Below are positions 5,779 through 5,932 of a stretch of 5,932 nt of DNA, piece after piece (the stretch's first letter is position 1; each line of letters opens with the position of its first letter). Below the pieces are notes generated by a model. It had not been told where the DNA came from and did no database searches. It was given only the letters and a program-made list of their open reading frames with translations. A program made the position numbers and the translations under genes. Source of the DNA: Planctomycetia bacterium (GTDB lineage: Bacteria; Planctomycetota; Phycisphaerae; Phycisphaerales; SM1A02); the NCBI GenBank assembly GCA_005799205.1, contig SYHM01000083.1, forward strand, positions 1 to 5,932. Reading direction: 5' to 3'.

Positions 5779-5932
5779 TTCGAGCGCGCGGTCGCAGAAC
5801 TGCCAGATACTGCAAGCGACCCCCAAAGAGTTGCTGCCAGAAGCGTGGATAGAGTTGCATCGGATGCACTTCGTTGATCAGGTCGAGCCCGCACTGATTG
5901 AAGAGTTCTCGCCACTGCTGCACCGAGTGATA
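5765..5932 (-). CDS. C-terminal end of an unidentified protein, possibly a class I SAM-dependent methyltransferase
   Basis: An open frame enters from the right edge and ends at TGA 5765-5767, giving 55 residues. It begins YHSVQQWRELFNQCGLDLI, which resembles the late helix-strand unit of Methyltransf_11-like enzymes (a W..LF..CGL pattern after the catalytic core). It continues with EVHPMQLYPRFWQQLFGG and RLQYLAVLRP, where a final strand would fit. The aromatic, proline-rich block and codon use typical of the neighbouring genes argue that it is real coding sequence. The SAM-binding glycine motif would lie beyond the window, so the assignment is a guess from the tail alone. The start is outside the window. 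Confidence 0.5.
   Translation of the reverse strand, partial: YHSVQQWRELFNQCGLDLINEVHPMQLYPRFWQQLFGGRLQYLAVLRPRARTTPE

Noticed and set aside
1..5932. Mobile element, CRISPR array, toxin-antitoxin pair or defence system
   Set aside because: I saw no terminal inverted repeats, spaced direct repeats, transposase or recombinase motifs, or small paired genes. The window is filled by housekeeping-type genes with similar base composition throughout.

Overview
The window is a compact, ordinary-looking stretch of a moderately GC-rich bacterial chromosome. It carries seven genes, two of them cut by the window edges. I see no rRNA, tRNA, CRISPR array, insertion sequence or phage gene. Its content (a lipoprotein of the SurA type, an ExbB/MotA-family channel subunit, DXS and IspA) points to a bacterium with a cell envelope of the Gram-negative type that makes isoprenoids by the MEP route. 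The DUF1844 protein and the unusual GDASIVNG motif in DXS make me favour a planctomycete, perhaps Phycisphaerae-like. That placement is inference from remembered family patterns and is only moderately sure.

Layout, left to right. Positions 1-509 (minus strand) hold the N-terminal part of an ExbB/TolQ/MotA-type channel subunit. A 53-base divergent gap follows. Then comes a plus-strand isoprenoid block: a short-chain polyprenyl diphosphate synthase of the IspA type (563-1447) and 1-deoxy-D-xylulose-5-phosphate synthase, dxs (1516-3477). A YraN/UPF0102 nuclease-like protein (3530-3940) follows on the same strand. On the minus strand, 3922-5214 encodes a lipoprotein with a SurA-type N-terminal domain and a degenerate parvulin-like region. 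It meets yraN tail to tail with a 19-base overlap. After a 48-base divergent gap, a DUF1844 protein (5263-5778, plus) overlaps tail to tail by 14 bases with the C-terminal end of a minus-strand gene (5765 to the window end) that may be a methyltransferase.

How the genes work together: dxs supplies the first MEP-pathway intermediate, and the IspA-type enzyme condenses the resulting C5 units into FPP or GGPP. Their adjacency is a common and functionally sensible pairing. The other genes have no evident joint pathway. The two envelope genes (channel subunit and lipoprotein) are separated from each other and are probably neighbours by chance.

The most interesting signals are not new genes. They are (1) a recurring TANNNT box 6-9 bases upstream of the start codon of four genes, which suggests leaderless or near-leaderless transcripts; (2) a GDG-to-GDA change in the thiamine diphosphate motif of DXS; and (3) loss of the usual parvulin signature residues in the SurA-like lipoprotein. 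I found no convincing undescribed system in this window.
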